Of a stretch of DNA of 64,000 nt, positions 24,505 to 37,411 are shown one piece after another. A model generated the notes under the pieces. The model saw only the letters and a list, made by a program, of their open reading frames with translations, had not been told where the DNA came from and searched no databases. The DNA is taken from positions 1-64,000 of the forward strand of contig BPQB01000090.1 of NCBI GenBank assembly GCA_019973155.2, in the 5' to 3' direction. A program made the position numbers and the translations under genes. Positions within the stretch are counted from its first letter, which is position 1, and every line of letters begins with the position of its first letter. Source of the DNA: Phanerochaete sordida. Taxonomy: Eukaryota; Basidiomycota; Agaricomycetes; Polyporales; Phanerochaetaceae.

Positions 24505-26062
24505 ATGTCGCAGGGGACCACTGGCACAGCAGATAACCTGCTCCGAATATACTGTGCAATATGTACCGGATATCACCCGCCTGAAGCGGTGCGCGGGCTT
24601 CCCTGTGGTACGTTGGTATCGCAGCGTACATGTTCGAGAGCTCAACCGGACGTTCACCAGGCCACGTATTCTGCGACTCGGGCCTTCAAAGGTACTTTCA
24701 GACGCTCAACACGCCGAGGGGTGCGAATGTGCCGATAGCTATCCGGAGACGGCTATGTCCGGCCTGCCGCGCTGCGTTGAAGCCCGGCGACCACCTTCAG
24801 ACGCTGTTCCTCCAGGGCTGTTTCGCGCGGTCCAGCGCTGCCAATGCAGACACGATCTATGAGGAGGAAAGGAACACAGAGGATCCGCCAGCTGGTACAG
24901 CTATGACACTAGGAGGCGGGTATGCCGAGCAAGTGCTTAAGAGAGCAGAGCAGGCAGCCGAATGCATCAACAAGCTCGACAGCATGTGCACCTCACAGTC
25001 GGTGAAGCGCGTCGCGCAGCACCTCACCGGCATATCCGGGAGCATGCAGACGGACGAGAAGGACGACCACATCAAGGCGCTGCTGGCGTCCCTGTCCGCC
25101 TTCCTCCAGGACGCCGTCTGCAAGCTCTTCGACACCGCGAAGGAGAAGGACCGGCTCGTCCAGGAGAGCGAGCGCAAGCGCGCGCAGCTCAAGCGCGAGG
25201 TCAACACGCTCAACGCCGAGGCCGCGCGCCGCGAGCAGCTGCTCGAGGACGCGCTCGCCATGGCCGAGCGCGGCGCGCACGAGGCCGCGGAGCTCAGGGG
25301 CGAGGTGCAGCGCCTCGAGACCGCGAAGATGGCCGACAAGAAGAAGATGGCCGGGCTGCAGGCCGAGGCCGAGCAGGCGCGGAGCACGGTAGGGCCGCGT
25401 CCTCCTCCATCCGCGCAGTCGTACTCACGCGCCCGCAGGAACGCCGCCTCCGCCACAAGCTCGCGGACGCCGAGGCCGCGCTGCAGCAGGCAACGGCCGA
25501 GCTCGAGGCGCAGCGCGCGAGCGCCGAGCAGCAGCGCCAGGAGAACGCGGACCTCCGCGAGCAGAGCCAGTACGAGTACCCGTACGACGACGCGTTCGGC
25601 GACGCGCCCGGGCCGCCGAGCGAGTACGACGCGTTCGTGCAGGGCTCCTCGCGCGCCGAGAGCCAGAGCTGGGAGACGTCGAGCGTGGTCTACGCCGAGG
25701 ACATCGACCTCGACAGCGAGCCGTCGCAGACGTCCTCGCCGCCGCGCTCCGTGTCGATGAGGTCCTCGCAGGCGACGCGTGCGCCGTCTGCGGCGCCCTC
25801 GCTCGCGTCGTCGTCGCTCTTGTCGTCTGCCCGCCGCTTCCACCCGTTATCGAAACCGGGGGCGCGCAAAACAGCCGGCGGCGCTGCGCCCGTACGACCC
25901 AAATTTAAATCCGACTGGTCGCTGCCGCCGCCGCCAAGCAAGCGCAAGCGCACCGCAGGGGACGAGGAGAAGAAGAAGTTTCCGATAAAGACGGATGCGA
26001 ATGGGCGGCCGATTGGGCAGCTGCAGGTCGGGCCGCTGGGGAAGCTGAACAAGTATAATTGA
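24505..26062 (+). CDS. Degenerate RING finger / coiled-coil protein 3
   Basis: Three exons (24505-24607, 24661-25388, 25439-26062) give 484 residues. The N terminus resembles a RING: C17, C20, then C34, H36, C39, and CPAC at 67-70, but the expected sixth ligand is Gly42 (CDSG). A coiled coil covers about residues 130-310 (KLFDTAKEKDRLVQESERKR and onward). The tail is Ser-rich with a basic PPPPSKRKR that may be a nuclear localisation signal, and ends GQLQVGPLGKLNKYN. The first intron sits within the LPCGH motif, as in RING gene 1, supporting common descent. Ubiquitin-ligase activity is doubtful if the missing Cys is real. Confidence 0.7.
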
Positions 26063-29000
26063 CGGCTGGGGCTAGACGAGTATCTTGATACCCTACATTT
26101 CTTGCAGTAATACCGACATTGCACATAGGTCCTACCACACGCATAGCAGATAAAAGCGGCACCTTATCTATTCCACTGTGCCACTCGGCCGTATGGCTGT
26201 GATAAGTCCAACATCGGGCTGGACGCTTCCAACAATAGCGTTCCTGGCCTACAGCCAGGATTTGCAAGCAAATCCATCTAGACCTTGGCATGCGCATCGT
26301 GGTACGACGCGGCTCCTGAGCAGATAACGCGAGCTCCCGCATCGGCGTGTCCAGACGTCAGCCACAACAAGCCGCGACCGCGTCAGACATGTCTGGCCTC
26401 CCCGACCACGCCGCTCAACAAACACACCGCACACACCCCGCCGCGCGCGACGCGTGTCCGCACCAGCCGACGCCCGCTCGCCAGCCCCTCTCCGCGCGCG
26501 CAATCACTGACGCACGCGCCGCGCCCGCCGCCACCGACGCGGCGGGAGCGTGCCTGCCGCTACGTCGTGCCTGACGTGCGTGGTGCGCGCGCTGAAACGC
26601 ACGCCGCGCCAGGCCGCCAGCCCGTCGTGGCGCCACACCGCGGACGCAGATAGCGCCCCAGCCGAGCCGCGCGCAGGCAGCTGATTGTGCACAGGGGCGC
26701 GCCTGGGCCCCGCCGCGCGCGCCGCGCGTTTTGGGACGCCAGGGCGCGACGGGGCGATCGGGCGTCGGGATGCGTCCGAGACACCCGTGCGCCGCGGCGC
26801 GCGCGATCGCGGAGGCAGGTCCTGGCGCGGGCGCGGCGCGCCTCGGGCGGCCCCGGAGGGCGCACCGCCTGCGTGTGCTTCGGCCGCGGTGCGCGGACGG
26901 GTGTGGGGGCACGCGCGGCCCGCGGCCCTGCGTGGCGTGCGTCGTGTGACCGCGCGGGGACGCAGGCGCGTGGCGCGTGCCAATGGGTGGCGGCGGGCGG
27001 GGCACGTTTGCCAACTGTTTGCCACCCGCGGCGCGCATGTGACTGTGCCGGCGCCGAGGAATGGTGCGGCTGCGGCGCGTGTGTCTGCCCGACTTTGCTG
27101 GGATGCGCGCGGGAGATGGCAGTTGGTGCGGCGGGGGGCAGGTGCGTGCCGGGGCGGCGGGACCCGGGGGCGTGGCGGCGCTGGCAGATCATTTGCGTGG
27201 ATGTGCGCCGCGTGGGGGCTCGACGCCCCAGCGTGGCGCGCCTGGACTCTTCGCGTTAGTGCGGGGTAGCGGCGCGGGGTAACAGGCTCGCCGACCGCGG
27301 TTCGGTGCCATCGCGACGGGGCACGGCGCCCGTCAGCAGCCGTCAGCGCGGCCGACCGGGCTGCGGGGGCGTGTGAGCGACGGCCGGCCGCGCACTGGTT
27401 GCTGGGAAGTTGGAACGGGGGCGCAGACGGCTATGATCCGGACGTGCGCGATGCTGGGCTGTACGGCGCGCAGCCAGCGGAGCGGGATGCAGGGAACACG
27501 AGAACGCAGCGTGCACCGTAGCCGGGGGCAATGACCGGCGAGCATTGCCAGGTGATTGCCTCCCGGCGTGTCAGCGGCGCGCAGTGGTTATTGTCGTTCC
27601 CGGCGGGTCGGTCACTGGACGTCGCGCGCGGTGTCTTTCGGTCTTCATCTTGGAGTTCGGTGGCGACGGCGTCGCCACAGCGAAGCACAGGGGAGGAGGC
27701 GGAAATTATCCGGTTTTGATTGAGTGGGTGAGGGGTGCGGAGAAAGCTTGGAAACGAGCACATGTCAGGGATGGCTCCGGGACCCCTGATACTCCATACC
27801 GTCGATGATGGGGAGACCAGACGACGACGATCGCGCACCGAGGAGACACTTTGCGACAAGATATTTCATTGATGCAGAATTGAGGGTACAGCTGCTCGCT
27901 CCATCAAGATCCGACATGTTGTTGGAAGTCAAGGAGCATGCTGCCTGCAGTTGCTAGGCTCAATGCACCGCGTGATATTGCACATGTCACTACCACTGCG
28001 AGCTGAAAGTCCGAGTTTTGCCGATTTACGATGAGATTTTCACAAGCTACGACTCGTGCAGATGCGGACTTACGGTTCCTTTGACCGCGAGCTTCCATGA
28101 TCTCGAAAATTGCCCGGACTTGGGTAGCAGAGCCACGTGATCTCGACGGGTGGCTTCAGCTCGGGAAGGCAATCTCGAGGCCTGCGACTGACTCATGCCG
28201 GCCGCCTCGGACTGCTTTCGGCGGCGGTTTAGACAGACGGAACATGCGCTGGCGAGGCAATCCTCGGTCACGCCAAGAGGTTTACTGGGTAGATGGCGGT
28301 TACTGAGCAACGTGACAGGCAGCCCGAGATCGCTCAGGAGACACATCGTGCTGTCCAGGAAGTGACTGTCGCAAAGTGACTACCGGGAGGCCGCTTTTCG
28401 ACCTATCAGACGTACTGCTCAGCACGGGCTCATTGCTCGAGGACTACGCGTGTGAGTGCCAGGGGTCCTCAGCTTGGTGCGGCGGGTGGCGATAAATCTC
28501 CACGGAAGTTGTATGATGTTCGCGAGTGCCCAAGCTCAAGCTCAGTGGATCGACTCGTGGCGCCGCTCGCGCGTAAATCTGCTGGCTGGAGACGTCATTC
28601 GAGCAGCGGGCGGTGCGGGGTAAACAACAGCAGAGCGGGACAAGGATCTTGTGATTTTGATGTCGGGCGACAAAATGGGCGGCTCAAGGCTCGAGGAGCA
28701 CGGAACATGTGCACGACGTCCGGAGCGAACGAGATCCGAGGGTAACGCACGTTTGAGGGCGGAAGCAGGGCACGGAAGCGATGGCTGAGTCGGATTTCTG
28801 CGTCGCGCGTGTCGGGCTGTGCGCGGTTGGCTGCCCTGGCAGATTCAGGAGTAACGTTGCCTGGGCGGGTGCACTTCGGGGCATGCGCCGTGTGGCACGC
28901 AGGGGGCGGGCCCTGGCGAGCCTCGGCGGGGCGGTGGAGGACGGCGAGGACGGCGGCGAGGGCAGCGCGCGCGGGGACATCGATGGCCGTCGGGCGTCGG

Positions 29001-29601
29001 GCTCGTCGATGGAGGGGATGTCCCGAAAAGGACATGGCGGTGCGTGACCGCGGACGGAGCGAGCGCAACGGCCGAACGGCATCGGCGCAGCGGCCAATCA
29101 GGAGGCGCGGACGGCGAGAGCCGAAGCCACGACGGCGGGCGTCACGTGCGCCGGCTCGGAAGGACGCGGGCGGGGTTTCCGCAGAAATCGTTGAGACGAA
29201 AATCGAGCAGGGGCAATTATCGCTCCACGAGGTTTGGATCCATCTCCTCGTCTTTCCACCCCCCGACACCGTCTGCATCTTGCCTCTCGTCGTCCATGTC
29301 GTCCTCGACGGAGCTCTAGTCGTCGCCCGCAGCCTCGCACACCGCCCAAAACACCTGCTCCGAGCTTGAAGCGCGTTTTGGCGCCAGTCTCTGTCACTGT
29401 AGTCACAGCCTGGAGTTTCCCGTCCCCGTCTGGCCCTGCCTGCTTTTGGCTGCCGCACCTCCAGGAGCATCACCGCCTGACCTTCCTTCCTGCCGCCTCT
29501 TCTTCGCCTCACCTTTTTTCTCCTCTTAAACACCCCGGATATTTGCCCGCGGAGCGTCTCCGCATCTGTTACCCTCCCCGCCCTCGCCGCTGGTCGCACC
29601 G
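26063..29601. other. 3.5-kb gene-free stretch with a very GC-rich block
   Basis: From about 26400 to 27300 the sequence is extremely GC-rich and CpG-rich, giving long open frames in several frames at once with Arg/Ala/Pro/Gly-biased products; I do not count these as genes. From 29230 to 29600 the plus strand is C/T-rich, fitting a long 5' UTR of the Reg1-like gene. No recognised domain was found in between. Confidence 0.5.
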
Positions 29602-32600
29602 ATGATGCCTGTACCAGCAACCCTCACGAGCTACCTCCCTGTACTATTACACTCCGTCACGAACCAGCCCGTCCCCGACGACTCCACCTACTCCATACAA
29701 GCCGAGGGCCAGGTCGACTACCTCTCCCACGAATGGCGTGAAGAAGACGTCTGGCGGTCGTGGCGAAACATGACCCGCCAGAAGAACGCCATCGCCAACG
29801 GCATGCGTCTGGAGAACGCGAGTTGGCGCACATGGTGGAAGCAGAGGAATAAGCTGAAGACAATCAGCCCAGAGACCCTCAACTGGTACGCTCTCCTTCT
29901 GTCTTTCATTTCCCCCACCGCTCGTCGCGCTGCGGGCTTCCCCTGATGCCCCGCATTTGATGACGACGCTTTGCGGCCTCACCTCATCACCCCCGTCCCT
30001 GGTGTCGTTGTGCTCACATCCCGCCACAGGCTGAAGGACTCAGACGTGACATGGCTCTACGGCCCACTCCACGTCGGCTCTGACTGGAGCAAGCCCGCCA
30101 CCATCGACCCGCCACCATCACCCAACGCCCACCGCAAGAACAGCCTCGACTCAAGATCCGGCACGCCAGCGGGCAAGAAGCCCATCCTCAAACGCCGTAG
30201 TATCAGTCAGCTCCTCTCACTACCTGAGAGCCCCTTCTGGAATCAAGACGGCTCTGAAGACGAAGATGACGACGACGCGCACCACGGTGATGACGAGGAG
30301 GAGCTGTCGCGACCGCCATTATTGCACACCAAGAGTGACACGCATATAAGTTGGCGGTCTCGGCCCTTCCGCAAGACTTCTCCACCGCGCATCATCGCCC
30401 CTGCCCATTCGCCGACCGAGAGCTACTTCCCGAACCCGTCTACTTCTGGCACCAACTCGAGCGACGCTTCGAACACCACTGGAAGCTCCCAGGACTTGAG
30501 CGCGGCGTCTACCTCCGGTGCGGAGGGGTCCGGGCATGGGAAGAAGAAGCACATATCGTTCAATACCTTTGTCGAACAGTGCATAGCTATCGAGAAGCCG
30601 AAGAGGGGGAAAGGGCAACATTTCTACACGGACCCTGTATATGATGACGGGTCAGTCCCCATTTTCCTGTCCCTGAATTGCACTGCACTAATCATTCATG
30701 TCGTTCCCAACAGGTACGACGAGGAGTCCGGGACGGGTGAGGAGGAGGAGTCTGATGATCCCACTACGTTCTACGTCGAGGAGGCCCCGACGATGGTGTC
30801 GGACTCTGACGACGAAGACGAAGACGACGTGCTCGAGATGAGGTCAAGTCGTTCTCGGTCGTCGTCGGCATCATCAAGGTCGGCACCCTCAGCGCTGCGA
30901 ACAACAAGTCCACCTTCGGCAGGATCTTCCCGGCGTCCGCCACTCAACCGACAATCATCAACAGACCGAGACCGCATGACCATCGCTCCGATTGCCCCTA
31001 CCATCTTGAAGACCACCGGCGTTGGCAACCAACTCGTCGCGATCGGCGAGGATAGGTTACCACCACAGAAGGAGGTCGAGCTTGTCTACGTGCCACCATC
31101 AAACAGCATATACAGCCATCCCGGCACCCCGAATATTGGTGCTGAAGATGTGTACCACCACCGAGAGTCATATTTCAGCGTCGGCACGGAGCGGCCTCCT
31201 GTCCAGTCTCGGTCCGCGGATTCCTCGCCAGTCTTGGGCACGTCTAGCCTGCCGCACTCCACCCGTCAATCCTCCCACGGAAACCTGCAACAATTCTTCG
31301 TGCACCAGCCTGCGTATGAGTCGCCCATGCACACTGACGACATCCGTGAGGACGCGTATGACTACTTCGGCGGCTCCGACTTTGGCGAGGAGTACATTGT
31401 TCGGCGGTCGCATGGGTCGAGGCTGAGACGCGGTTCGTCGGACGTGCGTACCGACGACGCCGGAGTACGGGGCCAGGTCGGGTACGCCCAGAGCGGTTCT
31501 CCAAACATCCCATCCGGGCGGACCATCGACCGGTGGGCGTCCCCCATGTCCTCCAGCCCCCAGATCGTGGTCAATGAGGTTGCTGGCGCCGAGGAGGAGC
31601 GGGAAGAGATGACGACGAGCAGTGGTTCGCCGCAGGACACGACACATGAGTTGCCCATCCCACGGAGACCGGATACGCGGATAGAGGACGACATCCCTCT
31701 AGCCGTGTCTTTCATCGAGCACGGCTCCGCCATACCCGTCCCCGTCCCAAAGATTGCCACGCAATCGACATCCAACGCTTCCCCCGAGCCAGGTTTCCTC
31801 TCCCCTACCGAGGCCTCCGTCCCTACTCGTGGCCGCTCGCCAGGGTGTTCACCTGTGAGCGGCTCGACGACAACCGGTTCATATTCGTACTCAAGCGATT
31901 CCAGGTCCGAGTCCCGCGGGAGATCATCGACACGGAACTCCTCGTACTCGGATCGTGAGCGGTCGTCGAGCAGGGGCACAAACTCGCCGATAGGCAGCAT
32001 CTCGCCGACGGGCTCGGCGGTTGTGATCGGGGCGGGCTATGCGGCAGGTAGGGCGAAGGACGCCCGCACCGGAGGGCGGATGTTTCGCCGCGAAGAGGAG
32101 CGGGGTCGGGACCGCACCGGCAGGAGAATAGGCGACAGTCTGAGCCCGCCCAGTATCATCGGCTCGCCGTCGCGGAGCATCAGCGACGATTTCCCGCCGT
32201 ATTCGCCTATCCTCGACAAGGCCGACATGACCGCTTCCACCGCCTCCGTGAGCGGCTCCTCGGTGTCCGGATCGTCTACCGCAAGTGTCGCGACGGAAGC
32301 CACGGTCGCGCCGCCAAGGGCCAGTGGCGAGTCGTCGGAGCCCCAGGGTCAGGGTCGCAGCACGTCGGGCTCCTACAAACCTTCGCAAATTCCAATACCG
32401 TCGCCGATACCCGAGGAGGAAGAGACGAGGTCCCGCCAGCCCACGCCTGCCAACTCGCCCGTCCGCGCCTTCTCGTCCCCTGCACATTCCTCCTCGCCGA
32501 CACACGGTGCGCCGCTCGCAGCCACGCCCTCGCCCAAGTCCCGTCCGTCCGAGCCGGTGACCTCGCCCTCCGAGGCGAAGGCGATGCCAAGTCCGCCGGC

Positions 32601-32742
32601 GCTGCCTGCGAGCTCGCAGTCGCGCATCCGCAGCCCCGAACGTGAGAGACGCGAGGGCCAGGAAGGCACGTTGGTGGGACGCGCGGCCGAGATCGTACAG
32701 TCTGCACGGGGCCTGCTAGGCGCGATATGGAACGCCGTATAG
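29602..32742 (+). CDS. Reg1-like regulatory subunit of protein phosphatase 1
   Basis: Three exons (29602-29885, 30030-30650, 30714-32742) give 977 residues. The N-terminal block DYLSHEWREEDVWRSWRNM, with RQKNAIANGMRLENASWRTW after it and TLNWLKDSDVTWLYGP across the intron, is the AreA/Reg1-type conserved domain (formerly DUF1752). Near residue 286 KKKHISFNTFVEQCIAIE holds an RVxF-like PP1-binding site (HISF) as in yeast Reg1. In yeast, Reg1 directs the phosphatase Glc7 to Snf1 to enforce glucose repression. The remaining two thirds are Ser/Pro/acidic and disordered, with SDSDDEDEDD. The same domain occurs in AreA-type GATA factors, but no GATA zinc finger is present here. The role in this fungus is inferred from family. 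Confidence 0.75.
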
Positions 32743-33515
32743 CCCTGTTTGTACCGCCAGTGTGCCACCATCCTGTGCCTCGCTCATCTCCATCTCATCT
32801 CGTTTGTCGATTACTGTACATCAGTTCTCAGAGGGCGCCGAAGTGATTGTCCGTCGCAAGGTTCAACGCAACCTAGTGTCTTCCGCTGCATCGCAACTCC
32901 GTCCCTCGCACCCCTCGCAAATCCCCCGCCTACTTTATTCGTCATGCATCTGTCTCCGTGTTGTTTATTGTGTCTCCACCTCATCCCATTCCGCATTCCC
33001 CACCCACATCCTCACGTCGCTTCGCTTTCCATGCTGCACCCCTGATTTATTCTCCCTCGCGGTCGTATACTTACCATCTTGACCTTAATGCGGCAGTACA
33101 TAGTATCCTATTGGGTTTTATGCTTCCTTCTTGCACAAAGGCTTTCTTCTCGCAGTACATGCACCTTAATCTGACCTCCTCCGAGGGCACAGACAGGTTT
33201 GGACTTTTATGAGCATTGTACCGAGTTTCCCTTCTCTTCCTTGCATGTAGCTTCTTAGCACAGCGGTCCGTAGATGTACATACTGTACAATGTACCTGCC
33301 ATGAACTGGAGCGCGACCGCACCGAACGAGCAGCCTGAGCAGAATCCCGCCGCAGCCTCGACGAGGAGGCGTCGGCGTCCGTGACCATGTGACGCCGACG
33401 TCACTTGCCCCTGCCTGTTTCGAGCGGCCTGCGTCAGTCTCTTCGGCACCGCATCCTCCTTGCACGCGCACCACGTCCTCGTCGTCGGTCGACAATATTC
33501 ACGCCAGATATTGTT
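32743..33515. other. Intergenic
   Basis: A 773-bp C/T-rich region with the 3' UTR of the Reg1-like gene and the promoter of VPS9. No other gene recognised. Confidence 0.5.
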
Positions 33516-36215
33516 ATGACCACGGACGCCGCACACACGCCCTCGGACACCCACGACGCCCTCGCACAGCTCCATATATCCTCCCCCGTCGTCGCACACG
33601 AGCCCGAGCCGAATCCGTGGCACGACGCCCCGTCGCCCGATCCGCCGACGCAGCATGAGCCCGCGCACCCGCGGACGCTAGACGACATCGCCGCGCTCGA
33701 CCCGACGACGGCGCAGGGCCTCGCCGCCGAGGCGCACGCGGCGCCCGCGTCCCCGCCGCCCTCGGCGAGCGCAGACGTCCTGCAGGAGTTCGACCCGCTC
33801 GCCAGCCACGAGGAGCAGGCCGCGAAGGACGCATGGGAGACCTCCGAGTCGAACCCGCCGCCTGCACCCGCACCAGACGCGGGGCCTGCGCCGCTCGACG
33901 AGGCGCAGCAGTCGAAGGACCTCCCGCCGCGCCCGACATCCCCGCTCGCCTCCTTCCCCTCGCTCGCGGCTCTCGCGCGTACGTTCGCGCTCCCGCTCAC
34001 CGGCACGCGTCCCCGTCCGCGCTCGCTCGACACTGCCACGGCTGTGCCGTCGCCCGCGACGATCTCGTCCTTCGCCGCGCAGCAGCAGCAGCAGCCCGGG
34101 GCGTCGCCGCCCTCGAGCGGGCGGAGCACGCCCGCGAGTGGCGCGCGGCGCTCGCCGCAGGACGCGGACGCGCTCCAGTTCGACTTCCAGCGGTTCCTGG
34201 ACCAGATGAAGCTCAAGGCGGCGGAGCCCGTAGCTAAATACCTGCGCTCGTATGTACCCCGTGCATCTGCTGCCGCTGCGCCCGCCGAACGAAGCTTGTC
34301 CCTCTCCTGCGCCCGTGACTTGCAGGTTCCTGAGTAACTTCACGAAGCGGACGTTCACGGTGAACGACCAGGTGAAGCTGATCAACGAGTTCCTGAACGT
34401 GAGTGCCTGGCTGCCTGCGTCCGTGCGCCGCGCTGACCGTGCGGAAGTAGTTCATCTCGGGCAAGATGCGCGAGTCAGAGGTCTGGCGCAACGCCTCGGA
34501 CGCGGAGTTCGATAACGCGATGGAGGGCATGGAGAAGCTGGTCATGAACCGCCTTTATGACTAGTGAGCGCGCATATACTCAGTCATCACTGAGCATCTC
34601 GTGACAGCCTTGCAGCACGTTCACGCCGCAGGTAGTACGGATGGTCCCGCCACGGCCAGTGACTTCCGACGACCTTGAACGAGATCGCGTGCTGTCACAG
34701 CGGATAGCTTTGTTCCGATGGATCGAGCCGCACCATCTAGATATCCCGGATGGACCTGGATTTGAAGGCTTCCTCATGTTCGCCCAACAAGGTCAGGCCT
34801 GTTATTTATCGTGTCTATCCCGCTAATGGAGCGCAGAGCTACTCAAGATCAACCACTACAAGGCTCCACGGGATAAGCTTATTTGTATATTGAACTCCTG
34901 CAAGGTCATATTCGGTTCGCCACCGCACGTATATCTTCCTGGCTGTCACTGACGCCTGTTCTCCTGCGATCGCTGCAGGGCTAATCAGGCATATGCATAA
35001 AGAAGAGGGCGCGGACAGCTTTATCCCCATCCTGATTTATGTGGTGCTCAAGGCGAATCCAGACCACTTGCTCTCAAATGTTGAGTGCGTGCCTTTGGTC
35101 TACAATGTGGCGCTACGGTCGACTCTGACGCTCTCTGTAGGTTTATCAACCGGTTCCGCAACCCTGCCAAACTTCAAAGTGAGGCCGGGTATTATCTGTC
35201 TAGCTTGGTAAGTTTCTCTCGTTTTGTTCCGAACTTAGCGTCTTTACGCCGGTCTGCAGATGGGTGCTGTCTCATTCATCGAGTCGATGGACCACACTTC
35301 GTTATCTCACATCACACAAGAGGAGTTTGAGAGGTACGATCGTATCGGCCGAAGCACAGTAACAAGCTTACACGTTCGTCCAGGAACGTGGAGGAGGCAA
35401 TCCAAAGTCTCCCACCGACTGCGCCTCAAACACCTTCTCCCGGAACGCCATTGGTGGAAAGTCCTCACACACCTGGCTCTCCGAGCGTTCCTACTCTGCC
35501 AGCACCTGCGTCGCACACCGGCGAAGAATCTGCGCAGCCGCTCACGTTGCCAGTGCCCACACAAGCATTCAGCGAAGATGCACGGAGGCTATTACAGAAG
35601 ACGAGCGACACGATATCGAAGCCGCTTTCTGCGATCGGACGCCTATTGGCGGAAGCAGAAGAGTCCCTAGCGTCGCTGGCGCCACTCGACTTCACAAAGG
35701 ACTCAGACTCGCCGTCAGGGTCGCGACCTCAGACACCGGGCTCAGAAGGTCAGCATCCTGCGCAACAACATGCACCCTACAAGCCGCGCGTCCGGCGAGT
35801 GCCTGTGCCACAGCTTCCAAATGACTGGGACGGCGCGCCAGACGAGTCGCCGGGGCGTCCACGACCCACCCCGCCGTCGACAAACCGCTCGCTAGCGATA
35901 GGGCCGTCGCAGCAGCACCTCTCCCGCGCGCAGGCCCCGCGGATACAGTCGCTCGTGCCCGAGCTACAGACGCCTGGGCGCACGCCGACGCGCACGCCAC
36001 TCATGTCACGCTCGCCGTCGCCGCACCTCGACATCTCGGGCATGCAGGAGGAGATCGACCGCGTGCACGAGAGCGCGGCGAGCGCGTCGCGCGAGACGCT
36101 CAAGCAGATCTTCCCCAGCATGGACGTCGAGATCATGGATCTCGTCCTCGAGGCGAACGGAGGCGACCTTGGGAGGAGTATCGAGGCGCTTCTCGAGATG
36201 AGCAGCGGGACGTAG
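33516..36215 (+). CDS. VPS9: Vps9-type Rab5 guanine nucleotide exchange factor with C-terminal CUE domain
   Basis: Nine exons between 33516 and 36215 (first 33516-34249, last 35384-36215) sum to 2253 nt, 750 residues. The first 245 residues are Pro/Ala-rich and disordered with a QQQQQ run. A helical-bundle block follows (FDFQRFLDQMKLKAAEPVAKYL). Then comes the VPS9 core: ALFRWIEPHHLDI, LLKINHYKAPRDKL, GADSFIPILIYVVLKANP, HLLSNVEFINRFRN and SEAGYYLSSLMGAVSFIE. The C-terminal 50 residues (TLKQIFPSMDVEIMDLVLEA) form a CUE ubiquitin-binding domain, as in yeast Vps9. It activates endosomal Rab5/Vps21, with ubiquitin binding modulating activity. Start chosen at 33516 as the first ATG in frame. Confidence 0.92.
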
Positions 36216-36415
36216 AGCTGTTTCCGGAATCATGGTTCCAGTTTGTCCCTCCGCGGACGCGTTCACACATAGATTCGTACTAATGTAGGCCCTGCAGTTA
36301 CACTTAACTTAATCATCTGCGCCATCGCATATACAGTTGCTCTTTCCACCTCTTTCAATCAGCCCAACAGCTGGAACTTCATCTGCAACGTTTTTGTCAG
36401 TCGCACTGCCATTCG

Positions 36416-37411
36416 CTAGACGACGCCACGAACCCGGTCCAGCTGACGTTCGACTTCGTCTGCGACGACTGCGTGGAACTTGACTAGTTCGTACGGCGCA
36501 GACTCGGCGCAGTTGCAGCTCGCCGCAGGTTTCCCTCTCCCTTTCGCGACCCCCGGAGCAGCGGCAGCCGTCCCTGCCGCCAAGGGAGAGAACTGATACG
36601 TCGTGGTCGCAATCAGGTTCGGCGACCTGAGCGTCGACGCGTCGACGACCTGGGAAAAGGCTGCCATGGTGCGCTCGACGTGGTCTGCATACCAGCTTGG
36701 TAGCGGCGAGGAGTACTTCCCGTTGTTCGTCTTGAGCCGGCAGATGCACGTGTGCCACACTGGTTTCCCGACGATGACATCGGGGTGTGGCCAGTTGACG
36801 AGCATCGGAAGCAGGATGTTCGTGCACTTCTGGCGGTACACGAGGAGGCCGTGGTATGCACCCGCGGACAGCCCTCGCGCAGCGGGTGGAAGAGACCCGA
36901 GCGTCTTGAGCGGGCTCACTTGGCGGAGGCTGGCTTTGGCGGCGAGCTCGATGAGGTCGTCGCCGAAGTTGTATTGGCATGCGAGTGCGAAGACCTCGAG
37001 GGGGTGCTTCTGGACGTAGTCCGCGCGCCGCAGGAAGTTGCCCAGCTGCGCGACGACGCCGTGCATATCGTATTTCTCCGCGGCGCGCAGGACATCGGGC
37101 AACATCGTCACATCGATGTGTGTGGGGTGTTTGTCGGGGTACAGGAGCATGAGGAGCCTGGTCATCGTGTGGCTGTCCTCGCCCATCTGAACTACCGGCA
37201 GCTCTTGTTTCTCGCCGGCGGCCGCTGTGGGCTGAGGCAGGCTGCACATGCCCTCGAACACCGTCGACGCCATTACAAGTACGTATCTGTGGACACGGAA
37301 GTCGACTGCATCGTGTGTTCGCAGCGTTAAGTCTGCTGTCGAGCTGTTGAAGATTTCCGAGAGTACTCTCTCTTCGGGCGGCTGTGCTGTAGGTGACTCT
37401 GTGGATGCCAT
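36416..37411 (-). CDS. BTB/POZ protein 1 of the array
   Basis: A single-exon gene of 331 residues. Residues about 20-125 form a BTB domain: STADLTLRTHDAVDFRVHRY, FEGMCSLPQP, and LLMLLYPDK before a helical VLRAAEKYDMHGVVAQL. The second half is an all-helical region with YHGLLVYR and KPVWHTCICRLK, then CNCAESAPYELVKFHAVV at the end. Agaricomycete genomes hold many BTB proteins of this layout; some BTB proteins are adaptors for Cul3 ubiquitin ligases, but no substrate domain such as Kelch or MATH is present. Closest relative is the broken gene next to it (44638 to 37944). The start codon follows CTGTAGATA, a setting shared with the other array members. Confidence 0.85.
   Translation of the reverse strand: MASTESPTAQPPEERVLSEIFNSSTADLTLRTHDAVDFRVHRYVLVMASTVFEGMCSLPQPTAAAGEKQELPVVQMGEDSHTMTRLLMLLYPDKHPTHIDVTMLPDVLRAAEKYDMHGVVAQLGNFLRRADYVQKHPLEVFALACQYNFGDDLIELAAKASLRQVSPLKTLGSLPPAARGLSAGAYHGLLVYRQKCTNILLPMLVNWPHPDVIVGKPVWHTCICRLKTNNGKYSSPLPSWYADHVERTMAAFSQVVDASTLRSPNLIATTTYQFSPLAAGTAAAAPGVAKGRGKPAASCNCAESAPYELVKFHAVVADEVERQLDRVRGVV

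Noticed and set aside
26415..27269. Several overlapping ORFs of 190-210 codons on both strands
   Set aside because: They are open in many frames at once because of extreme GC content, and the products are only Arg/Ala/Pro/Gly-biased with no domain.
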